A stretch of 64,000 nucleotides of DNA from Planctomycetaceae bacterium (GCA_021732845.1 JAKFUF010000071.1:1-64000), one strand, 5' to 3'; positions 8,266-18,028 are shown, counted from the stretch's first letter. The notes: generated by a model not told the origin, from the letters alone. Made by a program: numbers and translations.

Positions 8266-9696
8266 TTACCACAACGCCGTCACTGGATGTCCGTCTTCCA
8301 CGACGGACGTCGGCCGGTTCTCGGGATTGGTGACCCGCAGCTCCGGGTCGATGCCCAGGGCGTGGTAGATCGTGGCGGCGAGGTCTTCCGGGGACACGGA
8401 TTTTTCCACACCGTAGGCGGCGTCTTTATCGGACCGGCCGTAAGTGGTGCCACCAACGACTCCACCGCCCGCGACCATCGTCGAGAACAGCGTGCTCCAG
8501 TGGTCGCGGCCCCAGTTGGAATTGGCCCGCGGCGTGCGGCCCATTTCGCCCGTCGCCACGACCAGCGTCTCCTTCAACAGGCCGCGCTGGTCGAGGTCTT
8601 CCAAGAGCGCCGAGCAGGCCTGGTCGAATGAGGGCAGCAGGTGTTGTTTGACATCGTCGCTGTTGCGGTGCGAATCCCAGCTATAGCCGTCAATCGCATC
8701 GTAATGGACGGTGACGAACCGCGTGCCGGCTTCCACCAGCCGCCGCGCCATCAGCGCCGCCTGACCCAGCAGGTGGCGGCCGTAACGGTCGCGCAGGGCG
8801 GCAGGCTCGCGGGTGATGTTCAGCGCTTCGCGGGTTTTCGTCGAGGCGATGAGTCCCAGGGCCCGCTCTTGGAAGGCGCTGTAACTCGTCGTCGCCTTGG
8901 TCCGCTCCAACTGCTGGCGGGCCACGTCGAACTGTTCCATCAGCGACCGCCGGCGGTTGAGCCGGTCCAGCGTCAAATCCTGGCCCTGCGCCATTCCGGC
9001 AATCTGAAACGTCAGCTCGTCGTCGGTGCAGACGCGCCAATACGGGTTGTCGGTGAGCGACTTCTTGTCGATCTGAGTGGTCAGCGGGTTATACCGCCGC
9101 CCCATCCAGCCGGCATGTTCGCCCGGCCGGGGATACTGGCCAGCCTGTTCGATGCGGCCCAGGGAATTGGGGATCACCATGTAGGCGGGAAATTCGCGCT
9201 CCAGCCCATACTGTTCCTGAGACAGGTACTCGACAATGGAGCCGATGGAGGGCCAGTCTTTGGGGGTGGGGGTGAAGCCCCCGCCGATAGGAATGTGCCA
9301 GCGGTGGCCGGTTTGCATGTAATGCGCGCCGCCACTGTGGTCATTGAAGTTGTGCGTCATCGTCCGGATGACGCTGAATTTGTCGGAATTTTGTGCGAGT
9401 CCTGGCAGATGTTCACAGATCCGCAGGTCGGGCGTGTGGCTTGCGATCGGCTTGAACGGACCGCGAATCTGCTCCGTCGCGTCCGGCTTCATGTCGAAGG
9501 TTTCGAGCTGGCTCGGGCCGCCAAACAGGTTGATGAAGATCACATGCCTGGCATTGGGGGCACCAGTCTGCCCGTGGCTCTCGGCCGCCAGCAGTCGCGG
9601 CAGTGACAGGCCAAACATTCCCGCACCCACGCCCAGCATCTTCCGGCGGCTGACGCCATCGCAGGCTCTCGCGGCATTTCCCAGGATTGTCAGCAT
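8266..9696 (-). CDS. DUF1501 domain protein, Tat-exported
   Basis: This is a 476-residue member of the DUF1501 family, an alkaline-phosphatase/sulfatase-like fold that is greatly expanded in planctomycetes and mostly uncharacterised. The N-terminus has a twin-arginine-type leader (SRRKMLGVGAGMFGLSLP, then AAES). Family segments are visible: HVIFINLFGGPSQLETFDMK, HSGGAHYMQTGH, VTVHYDAIDGYSWDSH and TGEMGRTPR. The usual partner in planctomycetes is a DUF1549/DUF1553 cytochrome-like protein. Here it instead follows a sodium:solute symporter by three bases, suggesting cotranscription. Substrate unknown. Confidence 0.9.
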   Translation of the reverse strand: MLTILGNAARACDGVSRRKMLGVGAGMFGLSLPRLLAAESHGQTGAPNARHVIFINLFGGPSQLETFDMKPDATEQIRGPFKPIASHTPDLRICEHLPGLAQNSDKFSVIRTMTHNFNDHSGGAHYMQTGHRWHIPIGGGFTPTPKDWPSIGSIVEYLSQEQYGLEREFPAYMVIPNSLGRIEQAGQYPRPGEHAGWMGRRYNPLTTQIDKKSLTDNPYWRVCTDDELTFQIAGMAQGQDLTLDRLNRRRSLMEQFDVARQQLERTKATTSYSAFQERALGLIASTKTREALNITREPAALRDRYGRHLLGQAALMARRLVEAGTRFVTVHYDAIDGYSWDSHRNSDDVKQHLLPSFDQACSALLEDLDQRGLLKETLVVATGEMGRTPRANSNWGRDHWSTLFSTMVAGGGVVGGTTYGRSDKDAAYGVEKSVSPEDLAATIYHALGIDPELRVTNPENRPTSVVEDGHPVTALW

Positions 9697-9699
9697 GAT

Positions 9700-11217
9700 T
9701 CAAATCTCCTGCACGGAGGTGGACACTGCATTGCGGTTCTTGGGAGTCACCAGACTCACCAATGAACCGAGGAGCACGCCAACCAGCAGCGAACTGGGCA
9801 TGATCCACACCCGGCTGGCATGCGGGTTGACGGTGTATCCCAGATTGAGTGCTGTGGAGATTTCCGCGGCGTAGGCCACGAAGACGGCCGTCGCGAGGCT
9901 CCCGACCAGGCCGAACCAGGCACCAATGGGCGTGGCCCAGCGGACGAACAACGCCAGAAAGAACAGTCCGAACAGTGGGGCCGTGAAGAGGTTGATGAGT
10001 TTGAAGCAGAGGTCGGTAATGTTGCCCTTCACAACCATCACGACCAGGCTGAGCAGCACCGTGATCGTCGAAATGCCCCAGGTCAGCAGCTTCAGCCGCA
10101 TCACGGCCGCCGACCCTGCCGGCACCGGACCGTTCGAGAGAAAATCCCGCTCGATGACGCCGCAGGTGGAATTGAGCCCCGAGGAGAGACTGGACATCGC
10201 CGCGGCCAGGACCGCCGCCAGCACCAGACCGCCAAGTCCGGGCGGCATTTCCGTCATGAAAAACGTCGTGAACAGTTTGTCGCTGGCGTTGGCGTAGGTC
10301 TCGCTTCCGGAAAACGGCGGATGGTTGCGATAGAAACCCAGCAGCGCCACACCAGTAATTGCGAGCAGGGTCGAAACCGAAACATCCGTGATTTGGGAAA
10401 TGAGCAGCGTTTTGCGGGCCGCCGCTGCGTCGCGCGTCGAAAGAAACCGTTGGATCGACATCTGGTCGGAGCCGTTGGTGCAAACGTACCAGAGCGTGGT
10501 GGAGATCATCAGCATGGCGAAAGGGGCATGGGCGTTGTAGTCAAAGCCCCAGCTTGGTTCCGCCCAATGCTCGGGCCAGGTGTGTGGCCACCACGCCGAC
10601 ACACCGCCCATGCGCACGGTGATCACCAGAATGGTGACGACCGCCCCTGCCAGCATGGTCAAGGACTGGATCGCGTCGGTCGTGACCACCGCTTTGAAGC
10701 CACCCTCGGACGAGTAAACCGCGGTGACGATGCCCAGCGCGATCGACAACAGCGGGGTCCACTGGGGATCGAGTTTGAACAACGGCACCAGGACTTTGTC
10801 GCTGGTGGTATAGAGAATGGTGGCCATCCACCCGAACCGCAGCAGCAGAAACATGGCGGCACCCGCCTGACGGATGCTCCTGCCCAGCCGGTTTTCCAAA
10901 ATCTCATAGGCACTGGTGACCGACTGCCGCATGATCAGCGGTATCAACCCGAACCCCACAATCCAGAAGATCAAAGGGTGGGCAAGTGCCTGCAGCGACA
11001 TCATCGGGCCAAAGGCGATCATCTCGCCGGGATTGGCCAGGTAGGAGAGGGTGCTGACCAATGTCGCGAAGAGGGACAGTCCCAGCATGATCGGCGACAT
11101 CCGCCGCCCGCCGAGCAGGTAGTCGTCCGCCGACCGGTTCCGCCAGGAGTACCAGGCCCCGACACCGATCATCAGCAGGCCGTAAGCCGCCAGGACAACC
11201 CAGTCCAACCCAGACAT
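9700..11217 (-). CDS. Sodium:solute symporter (SSS family)
   Basis: This is a 505-residue membrane protein with about 13 hydrophobic helices. The N-terminal SADDYLLGGRRMSPIMLGLSL and the downstream SGLNSTCGVIERDF region (residues about 350-365) are typical of SSS transporters, which couple sodium entry to uptake of sugars, sialic acid, carboxylates or similar solutes. I chose the ATG at 11217 because GGGAG lies seven bases upstream. A TTG 21 bases earlier has no ribosome site. It forms an operon with the DUF1501 gene and is divergent from a GntR regulator that probably controls it. Confidence 0.9.
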   Translation of the reverse strand: MSGLDWVVLAAYGLLMIGVGAWYSWRNRSADDYLLGGRRMSPIMLGLSLFATLVSTLSYLANPGEMIAFGPMMSLQALAHPLIFWIVGFGLIPLIMRQSVTSAYEILENRLGRSIRQAGAAMFLLLRFGWMATILYTTSDKVLVPLFKLDPQWTPLLSIALGIVTAVYSSEGGFKAVVTTDAIQSLTMLAGAVVTILVITVRMGGVSAWWPHTWPEHWAEPSWGFDYNAHAPFAMLMISTTLWYVCTNGSDQMSIQRFLSTRDAAAARKTLLISQITDVSVSTLLAITGVALLGFYRNHPPFSGSETYANASDKLFTTFFMTEMPPGLGGLVLAAVLAAAMSSLSSGLNSTCGVIERDFLSNGPVPAGSAAVMRLKLLTWGISTITVLLSLVVMVVKGNITDLCFKLINLFTAPLFGLFFLALFVRWATPIGAWFGLVGSLATAVFVAYAAEISTALNLGYTVNPHASRVWIMPSSLLVGVLLGSLVSLVTPKNRNAVSTSVQEI

Positions 11218-11265
11218 GCAGCACTCCCGTGAGTTCAAAGCTGCCGGTGCGTGTTGTCACGCGAT

Positions 11266-11284
11266 GAATAAATACTACTTATTC
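11266..11284. promoter_or_regulatory. Candidate operator palindrome for the GntR regulator
   Basis: GAATAAATACTACTTATTC is a 19-base palindrome with nine-base arms and one mismatch, in the AT-rich gap between the divergent symporter operon and the GntR-family gene. Position and symmetry fit a dimeric GntR/FadR site. Binding is inferred. Confidence 0.5.
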
Positions 11285-11341
11285 GGGAAATCGTCGTCAA
11301 CCAAACTTTAACACACATGGAGGGATAAATATGATGTTTGC

Positions 11342-12043
11342 ATGCCAGTGATCCTTCGCGCTCCGTCGCAGGCGAATGAACTCGCCGAAAAACTCCGCCA
11401 GCGGATCCAATCCGAGCATCTGGCGGACGGCACATTTTTCATGACGGAGGCCCAGTTGGCCTCCGAATATGATGTCTCGCATACTGTTGCCCGTGAAGCG
11501 GTGGGCCGCCTCAAGGCGCTGGGGATTCTCGAAGGACGAAAGCGGAAGGGGCTGTACATCCGGCATCCAGACCCGCTGGCACTGCTGTCGGACAGCCTGC
11601 CGTCACTCGTGGCTTCCCCGGATGACTGGCGCGAACTGGCGCAACTGCGCTACGCTTTGGAGGTCGGGGCGATCGAATTGGCGATCCGCGAGGCGACGGA
11701 GGCGCAGCTTGAAGGCCTGACAGACGTGATGCAGGAAATGGAACTGGCGCTGCGTGAAGACACTCAGGCACCGCGGGCCATTGCCCTTGACCTGGAGTTT
11801 CACGCGAGGCTGCTGCGGATGACCGGTTCACGGCTCATCGCGGGAATGCAGCAAGTCCTGGTGCAGTTTTTTCAGATCGCCCCGCACAGCGAAAAATCCG
11901 CCGCCAGCGCCGAACGCATCATCTGGGAACATCGCGAACTGCTGGCCGCGATTCGTGCCCGCGACGTGGAACGCGCCCGGGCGATGATTCGAGTGCAGTA
12001 TCAGTCGACGCTGCAAATTCCCGATTCAGACCGCGCGGGCTGA
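11342..12043 (+). CDS. GntR-family transcriptional regulator (FadR/FCD type)
   Basis: This is a 233-residue protein. Residues 10-75 form a winged helix (MTEAQLASEYDVSHTVAREAVGRLKALGILE), and residues about 85-225 form an all-helical FCD ligand-binding domain with the conserved LDLEFHARLL and a late EHRELLAAIRARD segment that usually supply metal or effector ligands. FCD regulators typically respond to a small carboxylate or sugar acid. It is divergent from the symporter/DUF1501 operon and likely regulates it. GGAGG lies 18 bases before the ATG, next to a tiny frame starting at 11331. The 3' end overlaps the convergent glycosyltransferase by 18 bases. Confidence 0.9.
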   Translation: MPVILRAPSQANELAEKLRQRIQSEHLADGTFFMTEAQLASEYDVSHTVAREAVGRLKALGILEGRKRKGLYIRHPDPLALLSDSLPSLVASPDDWRELAQLRYALEVGAIELAIREATEAQLEGLTDVMQEMELALREDTQAPRAIALDLEFHARLLRMTGSRLIAGMQQVLVQFFQIAPHSEKSAASAERIIWEHRELLAAIRARDVERARAMIRVQYQSTLQIPDSDRAG

Positions 12044-13297
12044 CGGCTCCACCATGCAGTTCGGCGCGGGAGCAGGTCGATTTTCGATGACTGTCCGGGT
12101 GGCTGACTCCAGCCGGTAGCGGATGCCACGCCACACGATGATCTGCCCCACGCCCGCACTGGCGATGAGCAGACAGTTGCCTGTCGCGATCAGTGGCCAA
12201 CCCCAAGTCATCAGCCGTTCTGTCCGGCGGATGACTGAGGTTTGTGTATTCAGAAAGGGACGGACAGCGGCGGAGGAAATAGACATCCGCAGGGCCGTGA
12301 GTCCGTAAATCGCCGTCGTCAGCAGCGCGGGAATTCTCCAGTCCGCGCCCGAGACCAACCAAGTTGCGGTCAGGGCCACCGCGGACCACAACGCCAGATT
12401 GGTGAACACGCCCGTCCAGAACGCGGCATGCCAGCACCGTGGCAGACAGACGCGCACAATCAAGAACTGCCGCCGTACGAACTCCGCCATCCCTCGCCAT
12501 GTGGTGTCGGCTGGCGAAGTCACCAAACAGTGTGGTTCATACCCCACGCGCAGCCCCGAGTTCCAGACGCGGCTCGAGATTGGCAAATCCTCGGTGATTG
12601 CCCCCTGCCACGCCTGGGGAAAACCCAGCTCGCGAAACGTCGACTTGCGAATCGCCCACGAGCCACCCCAGACGAGGTTGTGCTTGTGCGGACCCATGAT
12701 GTTCGTGACCAGCGCGTTGATCGCCGACAGCATCAGATTCGGCAAGGTCGGTGCGACCGGCGCATACCACCTGTATCCGGTGCTCACCCCGACATTTCGC
12801 GCCTGAAGCCGCGCGACCAGCCGCCTGAGCCACTGAGGGTTTGGATGGGCATCCGAATCGACAAAGGCCAGCACCTCGGTGTCGTGTGGCACCACACTGG
12901 TGGCCCGCATCAGGTTGTGAACCTTTTGCCCGCAGCCCTGCGCCAATCCAGCCACGATCACGCGCGACGGCTGCCGCACGAACTCCCGGCACACCCGTTC
13001 GATCACCGTCAGTGCCGGATCCGTCGCCGATTCCACGATGAAACACAGTTCGTACGGCCCATACTCCTGCCGGAACAGCGCCCGCAGATGCTCATCCAAC
13101 TCCAGGTCGACCCCCTTGCAGGGAACGAACAACGTCACCCGCGGAGGGTCACTCGACGCCAAAAAGGCGTCCTTGTCGGCAGCCTTCAGCCGCCCACGGT
13201 GAAACCGCCGGTGCTCATAGGCATGGACCAGCATCAGCAGAGCCTGAGCGACTCCGAGACTGGCCAAGCCCAGGCAAATCAGACTGAGGATGTCCAT
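12026..13297 (-). CDS. Glycosyltransferase family 2/21, ceramide-glucosyltransferase-like
   Basis: This is a 423-residue membrane enzyme. An N-terminal membrane segment (residues 1-25) precedes a GT-A catalytic domain. VTLFVPCKGVD is near residue 54, the metal-binding VDSDAHP near 146, GGSWAIRKSTF and TEDLPISSR near 210-240, and RRQFLIVR near 277 corresponds to the Q/R-XX-R-W-type acceptor motif. Two or three C-terminal membrane helices follow. This layout resembles GT21 ceramide glucosyltransferases and the hopanoid enzyme HpnI. The acceptor is not determinable, but a lipid is likely. The gene is followed upstream by an SDR gene on the same strand. Confidence 0.85.
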   Translation of the reverse strand: MDILSLICLGLASLGVAQALLMLVHAYEHRRFHRGRLKAADKDAFLASSDPPRVTLFVPCKGVDLELDEHLRALFRQEYGPYELCFIVESATDPALTVIERVCREFVRQPSRVIVAGLAQGCGQKVHNLMRATSVVPHDTEVLAFVDSDAHPNPQWLRRLVARLQARNVGVSTGYRWYAPVAPTLPNLMLSAINALVTNIMGPHKHNLVWGGSWAIRKSTFRELGFPQAWQGAITEDLPISSRVWNSGLRVGYEPHCLVTSPADTTWRGMAEFVRRQFLIVRVCLPRCWHAAFWTGVFTNLALWSAVALTATWLVSGADWRIPALLTTAIYGLTALRMSISSAAVRPFLNTQTSVIRRTERLMTWGWPLIATGNCLLIASAGVGQIIVWRGIRYRLESATRTVIENRPAPAPNCMVEPSARAV

Positions 13298-13444
13298 GGA
13301 GGGGATTTTCGATTCTCGAAGGAGGATTTTCGATTGGTGCGTGCCGAATCACCCAGTGAGGGATTCCGAACGGCGTCCCTGACTTTGGCTCTGCTGGTCC
13401 AGGACATTGAATCTTGATCCACAATCTCGAACCTGAAATACCAC

Positions 13445-14296
13445 TTACGCCGCTCGGCGCATGCGCCTGCGTTGCGTGGCCCGGGAGGCCTTGCCGCCAT
13501 CGCGGAAGCGAGCCACGGCGTCCAGAATCCATGGGGCGAGCGTGCGGGTGTAGTACAGGGCATAGGCCAGCGGGGTGACGAGCGCCAGTTGCTGGTTGCG
13601 CCGGATGGCGCTTATGGCGCGGTTGGCGACAGTTTCCGGAGTGGTACAGAGCCACGCGGGAACGGAGGGTGGGGCGCGACCGGGAAAATCCGTCTCCGCC
13701 GCCTTGAACAAGTTGGTGTCCACGAAGCCGGGGCACAACGCACTGACCCCTACTCCGTACGGGCGACACTCGGCCCGCAGCGCCTCGCTGAACCCCACCA
13801 GCCCGAATTTCGTGGTGCAGTAGCCCGTGAGGCCTCCGCTGCCGACGGTGCCGAACATGCTGGCCACATTGAGGATGTGGGAATCTGGCCGCGTCAGCAT
13901 GCGGGGCAGCAGCTCCCGCACAAATTGAATCGGGGCCAGCAGGTTGATCGCCAGCAGCCACTCCCATTGCGGGTCGGTCATCTGAATCGTGGGGCCGTAA
14001 TAGGCGACGCCGGCATTGTTGACCAGCAGGTCGACATGGTCCCAGTGGTTCAAGACTTCGTTGATGCTGGCGGTGATCTGCCGGGACTGAGCCACATCGC
14101 ACCGGCTGCCCGTGGCTTCGGCTCCGAGTTGTCGGGCCTCGTCCACCACGGCCTGCAACCGCGTGGAATCAATGTCCAGCAGATGCAGGCGGGCTCCCTC
14201 GCGCGCCAACCGCAGGGCAATGGCCCGGCCAATCCCCGATGCCGCCCCGGTCACCAGGGCGTTTTTCCCGGCAATGACCTTCATAAGGGTGCGCAT
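13445..14296 (-). CDS. Short-chain dehydrogenase/reductase
   Basis: This is a 283-residue classical SDR. The nucleotide-binding TGAASGIG is near residue 17, NNAG near 93, a serine in LNVASMFGTVG near 142, and the catalytic YCTTK near 158. LLDIDSTRL after beta-2 has an aspartate, suggesting NAD(H) preference over NADP(H), though this is weak. The C-terminal 50 residues end in a basic RRRMRRAA tail after a hydrophobic stretch, as in membrane-associated lipid-modifying SDRs. The substrate is unknown. Clustering with a lipid-type glycosyltransferase hints at lipid metabolism. Confidence 0.85.
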   Translation of the reverse strand: MRTLMKVIAGKNALVTGAASGIGRAIALRLAREGARLHLLDIDSTRLQAVVDEARQLGAEATGSRCDVAQSRQITASINEVLNHWDHVDLLVNNAGVAYYGPTIQMTDPQWEWLLAINLLAPIQFVRELLPRMLTRPDSHILNVASMFGTVGSGGLTGYCTTKFGLVGFSEALRAECRPYGVGVSALCPGFVDTNLFKAAETDFPGRAPPSVPAWLCTTPETVANRAISAIRRNQQLALVTPLAYALYYTRTLAPWILDAVARFRDGGKASRATQRRRMRRAA

Positions 14297-14454
14297 CCTG
14301 CGACGGTGGGTGATTCAATTGGCGTGCTGGATCCATCCAGCCCCACAAGATTCCGGGACTGCCGGAAGCTTGCGATCTAAAACAGCGGGAACATATCCCC
14401 CTTCCTGAAAACGGTCAACGGCGCGCGTCCAATCGACGGGCCAGCACGCGCCGC

Positions 14455-16389
14455 CTACTCCGTCATTTCCAAAAACGGATCGAGGCCCATTTTCCGGTAC
14501 ATCTCGTTGCGTTCCTTCTCGGCCTTCAACAGATCCTTGCGCTGACGGGCGTGAAGCTTTTCCAACTGCTTTTGCGTGCGGGCGAAGAAGCGGACCCAGG
14601 TGGCAGGCAGTTCGCCGTTGGAATTGGTCGTGGCTTTCTCGCGGATCCGTCCCAGCCGCCGCTGATCGAGACAGCGGAGCAGTTCGTCTTCGAGCGAGAG
14701 GAAGAATTGAAAGGTTCCCGGGTCGCCCTGGCGGGCGGCACGACCGATAAGCTGGCGGTCGATCCTCGCCGAGCTGTGCATTTCCGTGGCGATGACATGC
14801 AGGCCGCCCAGTTGGCGGACATGGTCTTCAAGTTCAATGTCAGTCCCTCGGCCGGCCATGTTGGTGGCGATGGTCACCCGGCCCGGTTCGCCCGCCTGCC
14901 GGACGATGTCGGCCTCTTCCTTGTGGAAGCGGGCGTTGAGGATCTGATGTGCCACCTGGCGCTCGGTCAACAGTCTGCCGAGCGTTTCGGAACGATCCAC
15001 GGAGGGCGTCCCCACCAGCACCGCGCGGCCGGCCTGCTGCAGTTTGAGGATTTCGTCAGCCACCACTTCCATCTTTCGCTGCAAGGTCTTGAACACGCGC
15101 GGCGGCAGGCCGCGGCGGATGCAGGGGCGATGCGTGGGGATGACGGTGGTCTTCAAGTGGAACGTGCGGCGCAGCTCCCGCTGCACCTGCACGGCGGTGC
15201 CAGACATCCCGGCCAGGTGCGCGTAGTGCTTGAAAAAACTCTGCACCGTGATCCGCGCCGCCTGACCCGTGGCTGCCGTGATCGGCACCCGTTCCTTGGC
15301 CTCCATCGCCTGGTGCAGGCCGTCCTGCCACTTGCGGCCGTCCATCATGCGCCCGGTCGACTCGTCGACGATCACAATCTTGTTGTCGACGATGACGTAG
15401 TCGCGGTCGCGATGAAAACCAAACCGGGCGACCAATGCCCGCTCGACCTGCTCGAACATTTTCGGCATGTCGATGCTGTCGAGCAGCGTCGGCTTCTGCA
15501 TCAGCGTGATCCGCCGGCAGCCCGGATCGGTCAAATAGGCAGTGCGCTTCTCAGGTTCGTAAATGAAGTCTGCGTCGGGCTTCAGCGTGAGCACCACACG
15601 GTCGCTCCAGCGGTACAGCGTCACGGTGGCTGGATCATTCGGCTGGTTCAGCGCGATGATCAACGGCGTGCGGGCCTCGTCGACGAGGATGCTGTCGGCT
15701 TCGTCGATCAGGGCGAAGAAGTGCCCGCGCTGCACCGCGCCAGTGTCTCGGCCCGCACCGCCAAACAGCGTCGCGCCATAATCGGCCCCCTCGGCGTCCG
15801 CGCCGCGCTTCAGGCGGTCGCGGAGAAAATCGAAGCCGAATTCCTTGGCGGTGCCGTAGGTGATGTCCTTGGCATACGCCGCGCGGCGGTCGCCGTCCTG
15901 CATGTTGTCTTGAATGCAGCCAGTGGTCAGTCCCAGCTTGGCATACACCTTGCCCATCTGTTCGGCGTCGCGGCGGGCGAGGTAGTCATTCACGGTGATG
16001 ACGTGCGTTCCCAGCCCCGGCAGGCTGTAGAGAAACGCCGCCAAGGTGGCGGTCAGCGTTTTGCCTTCGCCGGTCTGCATCTCGGCCATGCCGCCTTCGA
16101 ACAGCGCCATGCCGCCCATCAACTGGACCGGATAATGCATGAACCCCAAGGCCCGCTTGGCGGCTTCGCGTGCCAGGGCAAAGGCTTCGGGCAGCAGCGA
16201 ATCGAGCGTGACCCCCGACTTGGCTCGCCAACGGATGTCGCGTCCCTGTTTGATCAGATCCTCGTCGGAGAGATCTCCCAGCTTCTGGCCGAGGTAGTCA
16301 ATCTGTGCGACACGCCCGCGCCACCGCGACAGCCGGGCCTTCGATGGCCGCCCGCCAGTTTTCAGCAGGTGAAAGATCCGTCCCAGCAC
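14455..16389 (-). CDS. Short SecA-like preprotein translocase ATPase
   Basis: SecA drives protein export through SecYEG by ATP hydrolysis. This 644-residue protein starts at a GTG and keeps the motor: MQTGEGKTLTA (Walker A) near residue 104, LIDEADSILVDEARTPLI near 225, a preprotein cross-linking region, MAGRGTDIEL and the RIDRQLIGRAARQGDPG motif near 545. It stops shortly after a helical-scaffold-like segment (EKLHARQRKDLLKAEKERNEMY). The helical wing domain and the C-terminal zinc-binding linker of typical 850-950 residue SecA are absent. It is probably a second SecA, with the housekeeping gene elsewhere. It is encoded alone on the minus strand. Confidence 0.9.
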   Translation of the reverse strand: MLGRIFHLLKTGGRPSKARLSRWRGRVAQIDYLGQKLGDLSDEDLIKQGRDIRWRAKSGVTLDSLLPEAFALAREAAKRALGFMHYPVQLMGGMALFEGGMAEMQTGEGKTLTATLAAFLYSLPGLGTHVITVNDYLARRDAEQMGKVYAKLGLTTGCIQDNMQDGDRRAAYAKDITYGTAKEFGFDFLRDRLKRGADAEGADYGATLFGGAGRDTGAVQRGHFFALIDEADSILVDEARTPLIIALNQPNDPATVTLYRWSDRVVLTLKPDADFIYEPEKRTAYLTDPGCRRITLMQKPTLLDSIDMPKMFEQVERALVARFGFHRDRDYVIVDNKIVIVDESTGRMMDGRKWQDGLHQAMEAKERVPITAATGQAARITVQSFFKHYAHLAGMSGTAVQVQRELRRTFHLKTTVIPTHRPCIRRGLPPRVFKTLQRKMEVVADEILKLQQAGRAVLVGTPSVDRSETLGRLLTERQVAHQILNARFHKEEADIVRQAGEPGRVTIATNMAGRGTDIELEDHVRQLGGLHVIATEMHSSARIDRQLIGRAARQGDPGTFQFFLSLEDELLRCLDQRRLGRIREKATTNSNGELPATWVRFFARTQKQLEKLHARQRKDLLKAEKERNEMYRKMGLDPFLEMTE

Positions 16390-16480
16390 GCCACGCCCCA
16401 GTCCAATAAAGTCGATCGGAACCGCAACCCGTACAATTTTACCGGTGGCTCAGATTGTGAAAACCCCGGTCTGGCGGACT

Positions 16481-17713
16481 TCACTGCGACGTCACCGTCC
16501 ATTGTCCATCCAGCCGAATGGCCCCCTGGGAGAAGCCAGGCCGGGGCAGCACTTCGAACCCTGCCACGGAATGGGCCAGGGCGAGAATCTGCGAGCCGGT
16601 GCTGTCGGTGATGGTCGCCGTGACCCGGTAGCCGGCGGTCGTAAATGGGCATTCCCACAACAGTTGCACCTGTCCTGCACCCTGCACGCGGCCGGTGTGG
16701 AAGCCACTGGCGTCGGTGCTGCAATGGGCCATGTACAGGCCGTCTTCGCGGTAGATGGCCAGGCCAAATATCGGCCGGTCGAGCGGATGCGTGCTGCGGT
16801 AGGTCAGTCGAATCGTCACCATCTCGCCGGTGTGAAACTCGAGTTGCTCGCGTCCCGATTCGCCCAGAACATCGACAGACGAGATCTCGACGGCTGTCGC
16901 CGCGGACGCGCCATCGGCGTTTTGACCGTTCGCTCCCTCCGGCCGCGCGGATGCGGCAGGCTCCTGCTGATCGCCTTCCAGGTAGGTGTCGAGGGTTTGT
17001 TGAATCGGACCGTCAGCCACGAGGCGTCCACCGCGCAACAGCAGGCCCCGCTGGCAGACGCGGGTGAGGTCGCTGAGATGATGCGACACGACGACGAGTG
17101 TCGCCCCCTGCTGGGCCAGTTCCCGCACCCGCGCGGCACTGCGGCGTTGAAACTGCAGGTCGCCAACCCCCATCACCTCGTCCAGCAGCAGGAGGTCGGG
17201 CTCCAGGGCCATGGCGATGCTGAACGCCAGCCGCAGCCGCATACCAAACGAATACTGCCGCATCGGGGCATGGACAAAGTCCTGCAACTCGGCAAACCCA
17301 AAGATCTCATCCAGCTTCCGTTTGACCTCTGTGCGCGACATCCCCAGCAACTGGGCATTGAGAAACGTGTTGTCGTAAGCGGTCAACTCGTCATAGAACC
17401 CGCTGCCCAGCTCCAGCACGGCCGCCATCCGGCCCGCCGAACGAACCCGTCCGGACGACGGCACCGTGACGCCAGTGAGGATCCGCAGCAGGGTGCTTTT
17501 GCCGGTGCCGTTGGGACCAATCAGCCCCACGGTTTCGCCCGGCTCGATCCGGAAGCTCACATCCTCCAGAGCCGTCAGTTGCCGGCCGCGGTCCGCCTTG
17601 CGAAACAGCGATGGAATCGCCCGCAGCGAAAACACAGAGCGTGGCTCACCCAGCCGATAGATCTTCGTGACATGCTCGGCCTCCAGTGATCCTCCGCATG
17701 CGGGCATTCCCAT
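16481..17713 (-). CDS. ABC transporter ATPase, Wzt-like polysaccharide exporter
   Basis: This is a 410-residue protein. The ATPase domain covers about residues 10-245, with Walker A GPNGTGKST near 68, the relaxed signature YSFGMRLRL near 155 typical of O-antigen/teichoic-acid export ATPases, and Walker B LLLLDEVMGVGD near 175. Residues about 270-400 form a beta-rich Wzt-C-like carbohydrate-binding domain. It would energise export of a polysaccharide across the inner membrane. The usual membrane permease partner is not adjacent. AAGGA lies six bases before the ATG at 17713. The 315 bases upstream (17714-18028) hold no gene, only a short GAACCCC microrepeat. Confidence 0.88.
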   Translation of the reverse strand: MGMPACGGSLEAEHVTKIYRLGEPRSVFSLRAIPSLFRKADRGRQLTALEDVSFRIEPGETVGLIGPNGTGKSTLLRILTGVTVPSSGRVRSAGRMAAVLELGSGFYDELTAYDNTFLNAQLLGMSRTEVKRKLDEIFGFAELQDFVHAPMRQYSFGMRLRLAFSIAMALEPDLLLLDEVMGVGDLQFQRRSAARVRELAQQGATLVVVSHHLSDLTRVCQRGLLLRGGRLVADGPIQQTLDTYLEGDQQEPAASARPEGANGQNADGASAATAVEISSVDVLGESGREQLEFHTGEMVTIRLTYRSTHPLDRPIFGLAIYREDGLYMAHCSTDASGFHTGRVQGAGQVQLLWECPFTTAGYRVTATITDSTGSQILALAHSVAGFEVLPRPGFSQGAIRLDGQWTVTSQ

Positions 17714-18028
17714 CTCAATCCTTTAAAGGCAGTTTGCGTCGTCGGTGGCATTCATGTCGTAATGATGTGTGAGGAGCATGGGCAGGATGGCCGGCCCAAT
17801 CCGGAATTGATCCCGCACTCGTTCCCGAGAGCTTTCGCGGGCGAGATTCCGTTCACCTCTTCTTTTATCCACGAAAGGAGCGAAAAGCACGAAAGACCGA
17901 ACCCCGAACCCCGAATCACTCGCTCCGTGGAGTGCTTCTCATCTTGCGTTGAGGTCGGCCATTCTTGTTGGCTGAGGCGTGTTGTAACGCGATTGTTGCC
18001 GTACATTCCATGAATGCTCTCGTTGCGG

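Noticed and set aside
14551-16611. 686-residue plus-strand frame opposite the SecA-like gene
   Set aside because: Antisense shadow; the minus strand carries all SecA motifs.
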